From: Kryptolebias marmoratus
Lineage: Eukaryota; Chordata; Actinopteri; Cyprinodontiformes; Rivulidae
Assembly (NCBI RefSeq): GCF_001649575.2
Contig: NC_051452.1
Location: 3,831,490 to 3,895,489 of the forward strand
Reading direction: 5' to 3'
DNA: 64,000 nucleotides
Below the pieces are notes generated by a model. The model was given only the letters and a program-made list of their open reading frames with translations. It was not told where the DNA came from and searched no databases. The translations under genes and the position numbers were made by a program. This document shows positions 12,401 to 22,907 of this stretch, one piece after another. Position 1 is the stretch's first letter. Every line of letters begins with the position of its first letter.

Positions 12401-15400
12401 GCCCAAGCCCACACCATGATCCTCCCTCCACCACACTTTACACTTGGCTCCATGCAGTCAGAGAACCGTCCTCAGACTGGTCCATCAGAGAAGCCTGATC
12501 CGTCCCTCCAGAGGACACGTCTCCGACTCTTTGCTCCTGGTGATGGAAGGCTCGGATGCAGCTGTTGCCATGGAAACCCATCCCATGAAGCTCTCTGCTC
12601 TCTGCTCCTGAGCTGATCTGAAGGCTGCAGGAAGTCTGGAGGTCTGTTGACTCAGCTGAGCCCACTCTGTGGTTTTACGTGGTTTTACGTGTCCTACCAC
12701 CTCACGGCCCAGTTCCTGTCATTCCCGATCGCTTCCACTTTGTTAGAATCCCACTAACAGCTGACTGTGGAGCATTTAGTGGAGAAGTCTTACTGTGCAT
12801 CCTAACACGGCGCCACGCTGGAATCCACTGAGCTCCTGAGAGCGACCCATTCTTTCACTAATGGTTGTAGAAGCAGTCTGCACACCTGTGGCCGTGGAGG
12901 TGATTAGAACACCTGAATTCAGTGATTTGGAGTGAATACTTTTGGCAGTACAGTGTATATATTAGACTTGAGTAATTAAAGTCAACCGTTACCAATCACG
13001 GTGTTAACACGAGGCAGGCCTGTCACATTTACTCATGAGAGGAAATTAGAGCGATCACGGCGGGAGCGCTGGCGCTAATTGGGACACGGTGCCGAGGCTG
13101 GTCTGTGTCACGGAGTTAAGAGGTTTTCAGTTGGAGGAGCAGACCTCCTCGTGCTACACTGATTCTAATTTACCGTCCGTCCCTCCTCTGCCCTCCTTCA
13201 CATTTACAGCCGTGTCGCGTCCTTTCATCTTCCCGGGGCTCTTCTCGTTATCTCTTTGTTTCCCTCCAAACTCTCATCAAGCCCGCACCTTCCTCTTTCC
13301 TGGCCTTCTACCTTTCTGCTGACCTCGGTCCTCGTTTTCACCAGCAGCACCGCAGGGAGGTCCCATATTGGACCATTGTTTGCCATTAGCCTCTGGTTTG
13401 ACAGTAGAATTACCTTCATCCACTGGGGTTTCCGTGAGCTTGATCCTGCCAACCCAGCATTTGCATTTCCACAGAGTAAGATCTGTCCGTCAGAGAGATT
13501 TAAAGGACAAAAGACGATTTACCCAACCCCCCCATCGTTGACCTCCTTATTTCCTTGCAGGCTAACGAATCTGAAACCAGTTTTCATCTTTAAAAACCTG
13601 TTTTTGAGCCTCTGTGTTTCACATCGTATTCTCTACATTCTCAGACCTCAGACTGATACTGACTTCCTGTCTCTCTCAGGGCCGCTGCACGCGAGAGAAC
13701 TGCAAATACCTCCACCCGCCCGCGCACCTGAAGACCCAGCTGGAGATCAACGGGCGGAACAACCTGATCCAGCAGAAGACGGCCGCCGCCATGTTGGCGC
13801 AGCAGATGCAGTTCATGATCCCCGGCACCACCATGCAGCCTGTGGTCAGTGTTGACCCGCCGCCGCCACCGCGTTAAGAAGGGGCAAACACCAAAAACCT
13901 CTTTAATACGAATAAAACTTAACATGTTGGATCATTTACAAGCATCTGCTTCACGCTCGTTCTCCAANNNNNNNNNNNNNNNNNNNNNNNNNNNNNNNNN
14001 NNNNNNNNNNNNNNNNNNNNNNNNNNNNNNNNNNNNNNNNNNNNNNNNNNNNNNNNNNNNNNNNNNNTTACCAGTTTTTTGTCTTTGTGTTGTCATGATG
14101 TTTATTTTATGATTTTTTGTGTTTTTCTGAGGTAAAGCTCTTTGAACTGCCTTGTAGCTGAAAAGTGCTACATGAATAAATCAGACTAATTTCAGTTCTG
14201 GCCGTGTTTTCCTGGATTCTCAGTAGTTCCTCAGCAGCCGGCGGTAAGGCTGAGGACGCCGGCTGCTGCCAGGTGTGAATGTTTCTGCAGCCAGGAACTA
14301 AATTAGAACATGCCCGCTCAGCGTAATCTTTCCAGGACGCACAGAGGTTTTCACGAAAAATCTCGTTTCTCACTGTCCAGTCTCTCTTTTTGTTGTTTTA
14401 AATCATCCTTTTCTGTCCCCCAGCTCTCCGTCTCCCCGTCCCGGCCATCCTTCCTCTGCACAGCCGCAGCCCCGCCTTCCTTTTCTATTTTATCGTTTTA
14501 AGACACGGAGACTAAACGTCTGACCTTCTCCCATCTCTCCACCCCAGACGTTTCCGGTCACCCAGGGCTTGGCCTCCAGCGCCGGCTTGAGCTACACGCC
14601 GTACCTGACCCCGATGTCCCACAGCATGGGCCTGGTCCCCGCGGACATCCTGCCCAGCACTCCCGTCATCGTCCCCGGCAGCCCGCCCGTCTCCATGACC
14701 GCCAGCTCCTCCTCCAATCAGAAGCTGCTTCGCGCCGACAAGCTGGAGGTGACGACTCCGAACGCTACGCTAACCCTGCGTACCGCTAACAAACTGATCC
14801 TGAATGTTTGTTTAAAACTGGGCCTGTAGACTTTCATCCTTTCCTTCTTATCTCAGTTTGAATTTAGAGGCAACTGTTTGAAAGCAGAAGTTATTATAGT
14901 TATTATTATTCATATTTTTCTTTAAGTTTGCCACTCCAATGTGGATAAACTAACTTTCCTCTTTATGAAGAAGAGGTAAGGTGTGTGAATGATGGAATCT
15001 GCAATAAATGGGATTTTGTTTTTTACAAGAAGCTGGAGGGCGACCAGAACGACTAAAATCTCATTCAAGGTCGAGAGAAAGTTTCCGCGGCTCCTTTATC
15101 GCCAGATATCGGAGCCTCGTGTCATTTCTTTATCTTGTTTTCTTGAAAATGTCCCTCCTTGTTTCTTTGTAACCATTGAGCACGAGTTAGGCAAAGACGG
15201 GCCGTGGGTAAAGCCACATCTGCCCCTTCGGCCGAACAGCGTGGGGTGTAACCGTGGGGGGGTTATATCCTGCACCGTATTTATCAGGATGAACAGTAAT
15301 CTCCCTCAGACCTGCAGGTGATGCGTAGGTGTGCGACTGTGTGTGTTTTTCTGCAGGAGAGCTATCACTTAGCAACTGAACGGAGCTGGCTGTAATTAAA

Positions 15401-18400
15401 CCGCATCCCTGTGAGACACGTATATCCTCCCACACGTGTAATTTATTATTGTTAAAAGAATTTAACTCCAGTTCATTTATAAATGATTCCCACACTTTAA
15501 CTCCTGTCGTGCTTCTGTTTTTAGTTTTTTTTCCAGTCTGGAAACTTTATTTAACGTTATTTAAGCAAACTTCATTAAATCTGAAAAGCTTTAAAGGCTT
15601 TTGTAATAATGAGTAAAGTTTTAAATGACCTGCTTTGATAAAATAATCTTTGTTTTTAATATTTGGAGTATGAAACATGAAACTCTTAATGTGTGGTTCA
15701 TTATACGTGAAGTCTGTTCGTTTTTCATGCGTTTAAAATATTCCATCTATGGTTTCCAACACGGTTTATGCTAAAAAAAAAGCCCTAAATTTAGTTTTTA
15801 TTGGCATATTTTCTTTAAAGCAAATTTAGTTTGATTTTAACAGTTCCTGTTATTTTATATAAATTATTTGATTGACATCGAACCAAACAGGCTCAACTTC
15901 CATGTCGAACGTCAGTTTTTAAGCTTTCCTGTTTGTCTGTGATTTTTTTGCCGTTTTGTTTTTGTCCTGAAACCCAAAGCCCTGACGGGTCGGCGTGCCT
16001 GTCCCTCCCTGCAGGTCTGCCGCGAGTTCCAGCGGGGCAACTGCGCCCGCGGCGAGACGGACTGCCGCTTCGCCCACCCGAGCGACAGCCCCATGATCGA
16101 CACCAGCGACAACACTGTCACCGTCTGCATGGACTACATCAAGAGCCGCTGCTCCCGCGAGAAGTGCAAGTACTTCCACCCGCCGGCGCACCTCCAGGCC
16201 AAGATCAAGGCCACGCAGCACCAGGCCAACCAGACGGCTGTGGCCACACAAGCCGCTGCCACAGCCGCAGCCATGGTGAGCGCCGCTGCACTGTAGCGTG
16301 TTCCTCGCACACAGATACGGAAAGAAACTTGTCTTTTTAGTCATGATTGCACAAAGGTTCTGCTTGTCCAGGGTAGCAACAGAGGGAGACTTGTGAGGAC
16401 AAAAAGACCCGTCTGTGTCTCCCGTCTTTTAGTCAGTTCTCCATTAAGCCTTTACATGTGTTGCATTCACTAAATATGTCTATTTTTTATCTAAAAGTAA
16501 GCACAAAAAACACAGATTTAGTCCGATTATCTCCAATAAGTGAACACAAAATTCGATTTAGGGCTTTTGGCAAAAGGTTTTGTTTGTTGCAGCAGTTTTT
16601 AAACACGTGCTGCTGATCCGAGACGTAAAATGTGGAGCGCTGCTTTATTACTGCGAGAAACTGGTCACTCCGGACAGTCCCCCCCCGCAGAGAGGCGGGT
16701 GTGCGCAGCAAACACACCCGAACGGGTCGGCACCTGTTATTCCGCTCGCCCTCGGTTCGTAGGAAGACGGCGCGATGAGCGATGACCGAATTAAATCAGA
16801 TTAAGTTTGAAGACGAGTCCAAGTAGACGAGGAAGGAGGAGGGTTCGGATACGTTTCATTGGTCCTTCAGCTGCTGCGCTGCACCACCGTGCTGACTGAC
16901 TCCGTTTTGCTCCATGGCGTGGGCATGCTGGACGCGCTGCACGTCCGGTCCCTCTCATTGGCTGGCTTGCTGTTCCTTTTCTTGTTCTGTTTTTACTCAC
17001 ATTAAAAACTAAGAAGGATGCCAGTCTGACACTCTCAGCTCAGGTTTATTATCTTTATGACCCAGTTCCTGAGCTGGAGGGGAAGAGGGTGAACCTGAGG
17101 ACGAGAACTTGTTTGCTCAGCGCCTTTAATCCAATTTCCTTTGAGCCTTTCAGCCTGAGCTGAAGTCCTTTTATTGAAGCATAATCCATAAAACCTGCCG
17201 ATGTGCCGCTACATGCGTCATTATCCATAATTCACTTTTTTAAAAACGCTTTTAAAGCAAACAGGACGTTATCGAAAGGTTCCGGCGTTCTGCCGCTGCG
17301 GGAACCTTCCTGCTTTTCATGTCACCTTTTTTATTTCATTTTATTTCATCTTAGACCATCTCTCACCTGAACTAACCGCAGTCTGCGAGCCCGTTAGCGC
17401 CGCAGCGAGGAAACGTGCTTCACCTTCATCACGTTCACGTCTTCCTCTCCCTCCTTCCATCAGTCGCATCAGATTTAACTTGGATAAACTACCCAAAGAT
17501 AAAATAAACGAGTCTCGTTGTAGATCTCAACCTTGACTAAATGCCACGTAAGTTTAAGATACTTTGGACGTATTTCGCTCTAAATAACTAATAAACAAAG
17601 CTCCACATTCTGTTATTAAAGTTTAACTTTAATCTGCGTGATTAGAGACCGATCCCAGTTTTCTGGGCCGATTTTCCAATTTTTTAGAAAACTTTGACGT
17701 GTTGATCCTGACTTTGGCCGATTCATTTATATATATATATATACTTATAAATAATAATTTAGCTTGCTCAGCTATAGTTTGCTCACTTACCAGTAAAAAA
17801 ACAAAAAAAAAAAAAGGAAAATCTCATTTTCAGGTGCTTAAATATTGGTGAATCGGGGGTAAAATTAGGAGTTTTAGGCCGATGGAGCTGAAAATCGTCT
17901 CCTCTCTTCTCGTCATGCAGGCGTTTGACGTTACAGCGCTTCAGAGAAGGATTTAATTTCACCTGTTAGGACAGATCTGTAGTTTAAATTATTCCCCGGT
18001 CTTTGCACTCCTTCGAGGTGACCTTTGACCCGACCTTTCCTACGAAAAGCCTCCTCACCTAACCAGTTTATCACTTGTTTCCTGCTTTTTTTCTTTTTTT
18101 TATATTATTCTTGTGTAGATATTTTTAAAAGTGAACTAGCTTGTACCTAGCAGTTTAACATAAAAGAAAAGAGAAAGAAACATTAACAGCAAGTTAATAT
18201 AGATGCTTTTTTTGTGCTTTTTGTACTAATTCCAAAAGCGTAGCCATGTTTCTTTAAAGTAAAGGAGTTTTTGTTTCTGTGCATGCCTATTGTTTCGTAT
18301 GTGGTATACTTGCATTCAGATTATTTTTTTGTTTTTGTTTTTTCCTTCTCACCTATCCACAATGCAATGCTGTCCCCCATGATGCACCTCTGCTTGCTGT

Positions 18401-20391
18401 TACCTGTATGTTAATACGCTTGAATCCCATTGGCCCACTGCCATCATGTGCTCGCTGCCTGCTAATTAAAGACTCAGTCGACTGCCAAAGCAATGAAGCG
18501 ACCCCTCGAGGCAACTGTAGACCTGGTACTTTGACCTTTCACCTTTTGCTTTGCATGTAGCTTCTTTAATTGTACTGTAGCCACTCAGAGAGTTTGATTT
18601 GGCTCTTTTGTCGTTGTGTAAACTCAGTAATGTCAACTCACCAGTGGATTTCCTTTTTCTGTTTTTCTCTTTTTTTTTAGATTTTAATGAACTGAGCAAG
18701 TAATGTTAAAGTAACTTTCAGCTATTACACTTCTAGTTTCCATTTCTGCCTTTTTGTTGTGCTGTGCCAACACAAATAATAAGACTACGAGTGGACGAGT
18801 ACGCAGTTCAAATCTCCTGTGCTTCTGTTTTTGTCTGTGGCAAGGCGTTCCCCCACGGCGTCCTCCAGCCCCTACCAAAGAGACCAGCACTCGAGAAGAG
18901 CAACGGAGCGACCTCCCTGTTCAACCCCGGGGTTTTGCACTACCAGCAGGCGCTGGCGAACGCGCAGCTGCAGCAGCCCGCCTTCTTTCCCACAGGTAAG
19001 AGCGACGTACAGCCGGGTCCCTGAAGGGCTGCCTTTTAGTTCTTTGTTTCCTTTAAAAAAAGGGTTTCAGCTTGGACGATACATCCCCCCCCCCGCCGAT
19101 CCAAACCTAACGATCCCAGGCGCCAGCTTTGAGCGTAAGAATACTCAAAGCTGGTTTTCTGGGTCGAGTGTTACTGTGTTGCTGCAGCCGCAGGGCGTCC
19201 AGGTTAGCGTCAGCTAACGGAGCTGGAAAGCTTCTCGTTTCCTTTAGATCGATTCCTCTAATCGTTTTAAACAAAGTTTTAAACTAGAGCTGCATCATAT
19301 CAGTAAAAGTAAGACAAACTCACACTTCTCCTGGGTTTTACTTCCCTGGTTTCTATAATTTATGTCCTTTTTACATGGACCCTAACGGTCCCAGCTCCAC
19401 TCTACTCGGCTTGCTTTGCAAACGTTTCCACCGGCATTTTTTCGAGGCCGGTCCCTGCTTCTTTGGTCCCTGCTTCAGAGTCGGGCCAGCTGGGCCGGCC
19501 CTGCTTCGTAGTTAGCCAGCTTAGCTCCTGTTCACTCATTGGTCGTGGGTGTGACCAGATGCAAGCATAAAGAGCGAAGGTAGGAATATAAACAACAGCG
19601 TTAGCTAACCCTGCAGCGTTTCTGCCGTCTGTCCCCCAGCTGAAGGCCTGTAAAGCCTGAAATCTCCGGCTGATAACAGCTGTCCTACTCCGCACAACAA
19701 TGGCGGCATCCAGAGCATTTCTTCCACTGCGCCTCTCTTCCTGAAGTCTCAGGAGAATCCCCATAAGTTTAAAAAACAGCAACAACACAGGACCAACGTT
19801 GTCCATAGCGCTTCCGTTGTCTCCTCCCCGCTCCTCCCGAGGCCCCGCCCCCTTCTTGTAGTAACATATCTGCGAACAGACAAATGTTACCCAGCTTAAA
19901 CTCGCCTCTCTCCCTTTCTTCTAACAGGGAATTACATGTCTGTATTTCTCCCCCCCAGCTTGTTCCGAGCACACGTGTAAATTTAACTTTCCGAATCTTA
20001 AAACCGCGAAAGGAGCTCAATAAGATCGAAGTGCGAAGCGATCGGGTCGGGTTAGGGTTAGTTGAAAACTGACGCCGTCCTGTAAACACGGAGGAGATGA
20101 ATTCGCTGTAATTTCATAAAAAACTGACTCTGTTTGGTTTAGTTGCAGCTGGAAATAATCCGTTTTCCCACATTAATACTCAGTTCCTCTGCTTGCTTTG
20201 GTCCGCTGCTTTCAGACTGAAGCCTTTTTATTATGATTATTATTTTTCTTTATTTTGTCTTGTCTAACCTTATTGTCCCTCCCCCCCCCCCGTCCTGGAT
20301 TAACCCATTTCTCTCCTTCTTTGTCTCCCTCCTTCTCTCTGCATGAACACAACAGGGTCAGTGTTGTGCATGACTCCTGCTAGCAGTCTTG
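454..20391 (+). CDS. mbnl2: Muscleblind-like splicing regulator, mbnl2 (3' end missing)
   Basis: This gene encodes an RNA-binding alternative-splicing regulator that recognises YGCY motifs through paired CCCH zinc fingers. Coding exons read by eye are 454-627, 13680-13844, 14548-14748, 16015-16275, 18472-18525, 18845-18995 and 20356-20391, and their phases all join. Fingers 1 and 2 are CX7CX6CX3H at residues 19-38 and CX7CX4CX3H at 53-70. Fingers 3 and 4 repeat these patterns at 182-201 and 218-235. The start MALN and the stretch [17 protein letters not shown] point to MBNL2 rather than MBNL1 or MBNL3. In finger 4, residue 224 is Ser where the usual motif reads IKGRC. Introns 1, 2 and the one after the last visible exon contain assembly gaps. 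The Ala/Thr-rich C-terminal exons are not visible and probably fall in or beyond the 20624 gap. Confidence 0.93.
2993..3041. repeat. Short GC-rich tandem repeat, about 18-base unit
   Basis: The unit GGCTGCCGGGCG plus a short CTCGAC-like spacer occurs nearly three times in a row within mbnl2 intron 1. Confidence 0.7.
3449..3507. other. Assembly gap (59 N) in mbnl2 intron 1
   Basis: A run of N is followed by a 44-base G homopolymer (3516-3559), so this is probably a sequencing failure in low-complexity DNA. Confidence 0.99.
3516..3559. repeat. 44-base poly-G run
   Basis: An uninterrupted run of 44 G lies just after a gap. Its length is unlikely to be accurate, and it may be a polymerase or assembly artefact. 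Confidence 0.9.
5607..6205 (-). mobile_element. LINE reverse-transcriptase polyprotein, C-terminal remnant
   Basis: Reverse-strand fragments read [21 protein letters not shown], one X-rich step away from the well-known fish LINE C-terminus TERxRSxIQAAEMSF, and further on [12 protein letters not shown]. These are end-of-ORF motifs of a common teleost non-LTR retrotransposon. The remnant is frameshifted and truncated and sits in mbnl2 intron 1. A CCATCCGT microsatellite at about 5663-5695 interrupts it. I do not assign a LINE clade. Confidence 0.75.
6444..6487. repeat. (CA)n microsatellite
   Basis: About 22 perfect CA units lie in mbnl2 intron 1, a little upstream of the 6651 gap. Confidence 0.97.
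6651..6763. other. Assembly gap (113 N) in mbnl2 intron 1
   Basis: The gap is flanked on both sides by G/T-rich low-complexity sequence. Confidence 0.99.
10635..10681. mobile_element. End fragment of a palindromic MITE (CAGGGGTC family)
   Basis: The sequence CAGGGGTCTCCAATCCTGG, followed by a GGGCCACCATCCTGCATG-like segment, matches the terminal part of the two complete copies at 54923 and 57884. Only one end is present. Confidence 0.65.
11179..11395. promoter_or_regulatory. CpG-dense island inside mbnl2 intron 1
   Basis: CpG dinucleotides are dense here (CGCG, GCGCC and CCCGCC clusters) compared with the flanks. It could be an intronic CpG island or alternative promoter, but no initiation signal can be assigned. 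TG-repeat tracts follow at about 11445-11497. Confidence 0.3.
12295..12960. mobile_element. Degenerate DNA-transposon-derived repeat
   Basis: The right end reads ATACTTTTGGCAGTACAGTG, a terminal motif recurrent in fish non-autonomous DNA elements. The left part contains AGATGCACCGAT and CGGCCGATT, typical of another hAT-like MITE, so the block may be two nested elements. A perfect 11-base hairpin lies at 12372-12399. Confidence 0.5.
13968..14067. other. Assembly gap (100 N) in mbnl2 intron 2
   Basis: Exactly 100 N, the usual placeholder for a gap of unknown size. It lies wholly within the intron between exons 13680-13844 and 14548-14748. Confidence 0.99.
18320..18471 (+). promoter_or_regulatory. 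AG-exclusion zone and YGCY cluster before the mbnl2 cassette exon
   Basis: No AG dinucleotide occurs between 18318-18319 and the splice AG at 18470-18471. The zone opens with a T-rich tract (about 18320-18355) and contains at least six YGCY motifs between 18366 and 18464. A long AG-free zone implies a distant branch point near its 5' end. This arrangement is known for the orthologous intron of mammalian MBNL1, where MBNL protein binding blocks exon inclusion. The regulatory role here is inferred from that homology. Confidence 0.75.
18472..18525 (+). CDS. mbnl2: mbnl2 54-base alternative exon (nuclear localisation segment)
   Basis: This 54-base phase-0 exon encodes [18 protein letters not shown]. 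It is bounded by an acceptor AAAG and a donor GTACTT. It corresponds to the conserved 54-base cassette exon of vertebrate MBNL genes, which supplies KRPLEAT. Together with KRPALE in the next exon, this motif drives nuclear localisation. In the mammalian paralogues MBNL proteins repress inclusion of this exon. The GTACTT donor is weak, as expected for a regulated exon. The long open frame that covers it on this strand is in a different phase. Confidence 0.92.
20356..20391 (+). CDS. mbnl2: mbnl2 36-base exon, last visible coding exon
   Basis: This exon begins in phase 1 after the exon ending at 18995. With the split glycine codon it encodes [12 protein letters not shown] and leaves one base for the next exon. 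The acceptor is ACAG and the donor GTAGGT. A 36-base exon with the LCMTPA motif is present at this position in vertebrate MBNL genes and is alternatively spliced. The expected next exon (VPMMHSAT-like) was not found before or after the gap. Confidence 0.85.
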
Positions 20392-20623
20392 GTAGGTCCT
20401 GACGTTGCTCTCCTACACACACATCTGATTCAGGTGGGGGTGGGGGGAGGGGTCTGCAGTCCTCTCAGGTGAGACAAAACGCCATCGCACCCCTCTGCCG
20501 CCCTCGAGGTGGCAGCGAGGGTGGGTTTTTTGTGCATCATTTTCTGTTGAAGTTTTGTCGCCTGAAGGAGCCGCAGCGTGGATTTCTCGTTTGCCCGCCT
20601 CTGACTCGACCCTGACTCGACTC

Positions 20624-20723
20624 NNNNNNNNNNNNNNNNNNNNNNNNNNNNNNNNNNNNNNNNNNNNNNNNNNNNNNNNNNNNNNNNNNNNNNNNNNNNN
20701 NNNNNNNNNNNNNNNNNNNNNNN
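20624..20723. other. Assembly gap (100 N) after the last visible mbnl2 exon
   Basis: An exactly 100-N placeholder. CpG-rich sequence on the left gives way to AT-rich retroelement sequence on the right, and the terminal mbnl2 exons are missing at this point. Confidence 0.99.
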
Positions 20724-20865
20724 GGTGGAAATGGGGGAGGTAATACTTTGTTTTAAGAAGTCTAGTTTAAAGACAATGAAGCCCCAGTGTCAGGATATAA
20801 TGTATGTAAATTTGTTGTTTACTTGTTTGTTGTTCTGTATGATCAAAACAATAAAAATACTTGAA

Positions 20866-21840
20866 TTAAACATGAACAGTTTTGAGTGTGGAAATTGACC
20901 TCTCAAGGAAAGTCAAATGAAGTTTAGGTGTGGGAAACCCCATCAGCAGGTGATGTATCCATTTGGAACCGATCAAGCTGTGCTGGATGTACCTCCTTTC
21001 CATCGATGATGACTCGGGTACCTGCAAAATGAGCCTTCTTTCCCTCTTTCTTTGCAGCTTCAATGATAGGCCATAGCTTGTTTCGTGTTGCTTTGTCATC
21101 AGCAGTTAAATCTTCATTGAACCTTAACTTGTTGTTCTTGAGGTATTCACTCTTTTTGGCTATTTTCCACAGGTCTCTTGTAGATCTATTTGCAAAACGG
21201 ATGATGGTTGTCCTGGGTCTGTTTGATGTTTCCTGGTATCTTCCTAGACGGTGGACAATGTCTATGTCATCTTTCATTTTCTGTTGTAAATCAGGTACAA
21301 CAGTACCGCAGATGCTGACAGCTTTGGCCTTGATATCTTCTGGGTTACCCTCAGGGATGCCATGGAGTCTCAAGTTCCATCTCCGTCCATATCTATCCAT
21401 CTCATTAAGCTTCAGTTGGAGTTCTGCAATTTGCCGGTCATGGCTTTCGTTGGAACTTTTGAACACTTTCATGTCAGCTTTTAGAGACTCAACTTCTGCA
21501 AAGGCGAAATCGATGGACTTTTTCAGAGCTTCAATGCTGACAGTGTTCTTTGTAATTATGCCCTCCAAGTGATCTGCTCGTTCGTTGACTGCGGCGATGA
21601 TGTTATCCTGTAGGTCTGCCAGAGACCTCAGCTTTTTGGTTTTTTTTCCTTTGGCTTGATCGGTGTATCAGGGTTAGATACTGGCAAAGGTGCAAGATCA
21701 GCATCTTGACAACTGGCATGAGTTTCAGGTACAGTATAATCATGATCAATGTTAGCTAATGTAGAAGTCGTGGATGCGACCATAGCTGGGAAACTTGTTG
21801 GTGTTTTTGGAATATTAATAGACGTTCCAAAAGTCAAAAG
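20866..21840 (-). mobile_element. LINE-1-type ORF1 (Transposase_22-like) fragment, frameshifted
   Basis: The main open frame is 20924-21568 (214 residues). It has an N-terminal heptad-like helix, then RRWNLRLHGIPEG and DIVHRLGR, then RPRTTIIRFANRSTRD and later KLRFNEDLTADDK. These are hallmarks of the RNA-binding and C-terminal domains of L1 ORF1p. An upstream frame (21628-21837, no ATG at its start) encodes a Thr/Pro-rich N-terminal region. The two frames are separated by a one-base shift in a homopolymer at about 21643-21650. On the plus strand just beside it (20724-20875) is an AATAAAAATACTTGAATT end typical of LINE 3' tails. Confidence 0.75.
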
Positions 21841-21959
21841 TTTATTTATGCATGTTCTCAGCGTTTGGAACAGAACTCAAGAACAAATTGTACTGTGTCA
21901 TATCATATTGTATTACATATTGTGAAGGCTTGCCGTAATTTCAACCTGGCAGACTCACC

Positions 21960-22310
21960 CAGCTGTTCGGCATCACTCATCATGGATCCTCGCTCCCAGC
22001 TGCCAAATCGTGTCCAGGTGCAGGATATAAGGCTCCCCGGCCATGGCTCCTCCTGCTCGCCAGCCAAGTCTCGTCCCACCGCCTCCCCGATCTCCACTAC
22101 TGCTCTGGACTCCCCTTCCTCGTCCTCCACGCCACCACCAGGTCCGGGTCCCGGGGGATGACTACTCTAATCTCTCACCCTACTTCGATCATTCAAGCTC
22201 ACAGCGGTTCTCTGCAAACTCGTCTCCTGCCGGGGCCCGAGCGCCAAAGACCTCTAACCAATAAAACACTCTAATTGTCTTTATCTCTCTGTGTGAGTCT
22301 CTCCAAGGTT
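21960..22310 (+). repeat. Probable retroelement-derived segment (LTR-like)
   Basis: A short open frame starting at 21981 (MDPRSQLP) is rich in Pro and Ser. It is followed by ACCAATAAAACACTC and a TTGTCTTTATCTCTCTGTG tail, which resembles the polyadenylation and U5 part of fish LTR retrotransposons. No terminal repeats were found, and the family is not assigned. Confidence 0.3.
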
Positions 22311-22705
22311 GAAGTATCATTTCATACCATATTGTAAAATATTGCATGATACTGTATCATACTGTGCTGAAAAATGTCATAAAACACACACCTTACACTA
22401 GAACTGCTTCAAAAATAACTTTCCAAAGTTCACAGATGCGTCTTTCATATTCATGCCAAGTCCATTTTTAAAAACTTTAATTCAATTTTCAGTTGTAGAA
22501 CTTTGAATTGTTTGGAGGCTGTATTAATACTTAATTTCTTTTGTTTTCACAAATCTAGCTTTCTTTCAATGCCACCAGCAATAAACTCGTGTTTCGTCCA
22601 AACGTATTTCCCTTTATAATAAATGTGTGTGGTAACTATGTGAAATGTATCCAATCCACTCCCACATGCATCTCTTAAGAATAACAGTAATAAACAGATA
22701 CTGAC

Positions 22706-22711
22706 TTTATT
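22706..22711 (-). terminator. Polyadenylation signal AATAAA for cpb2
   Basis: The plus strand reads TTTATT, which is AATAAA on the cpb2 strand, about 200 bases beyond the stop codon. It is the first good signal downstream. Confidence 0.5.
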
Positions 22712-22907
22712 TTAATTAATTAAACATTTACAAAAAAGAAGTTAAGATGGAGTCACTTTTGTTTATGTCTGTATTTGGATACCTACACACAAAAGGATTC
22801 CTGGAAAACAAACTCCAACACCTAAATTATTGACTGATCTAATAATGAATCTGTATTAAAGTTTTTATCACACATGTGATGAAAACACTGAACCCTAATC
22901 TTGCAGG

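Noticed and set aside
20045..20060. Telomere-like GGGTTAGGGTTAG
   Set aside because: Only two units occur, within ordinary intron sequence.
21865..22264. A small Pro/Ser-rich protein gene
   Set aside because: It overlaps retroelement-like sequence with an LTR-type tail and resembles no protein I know.
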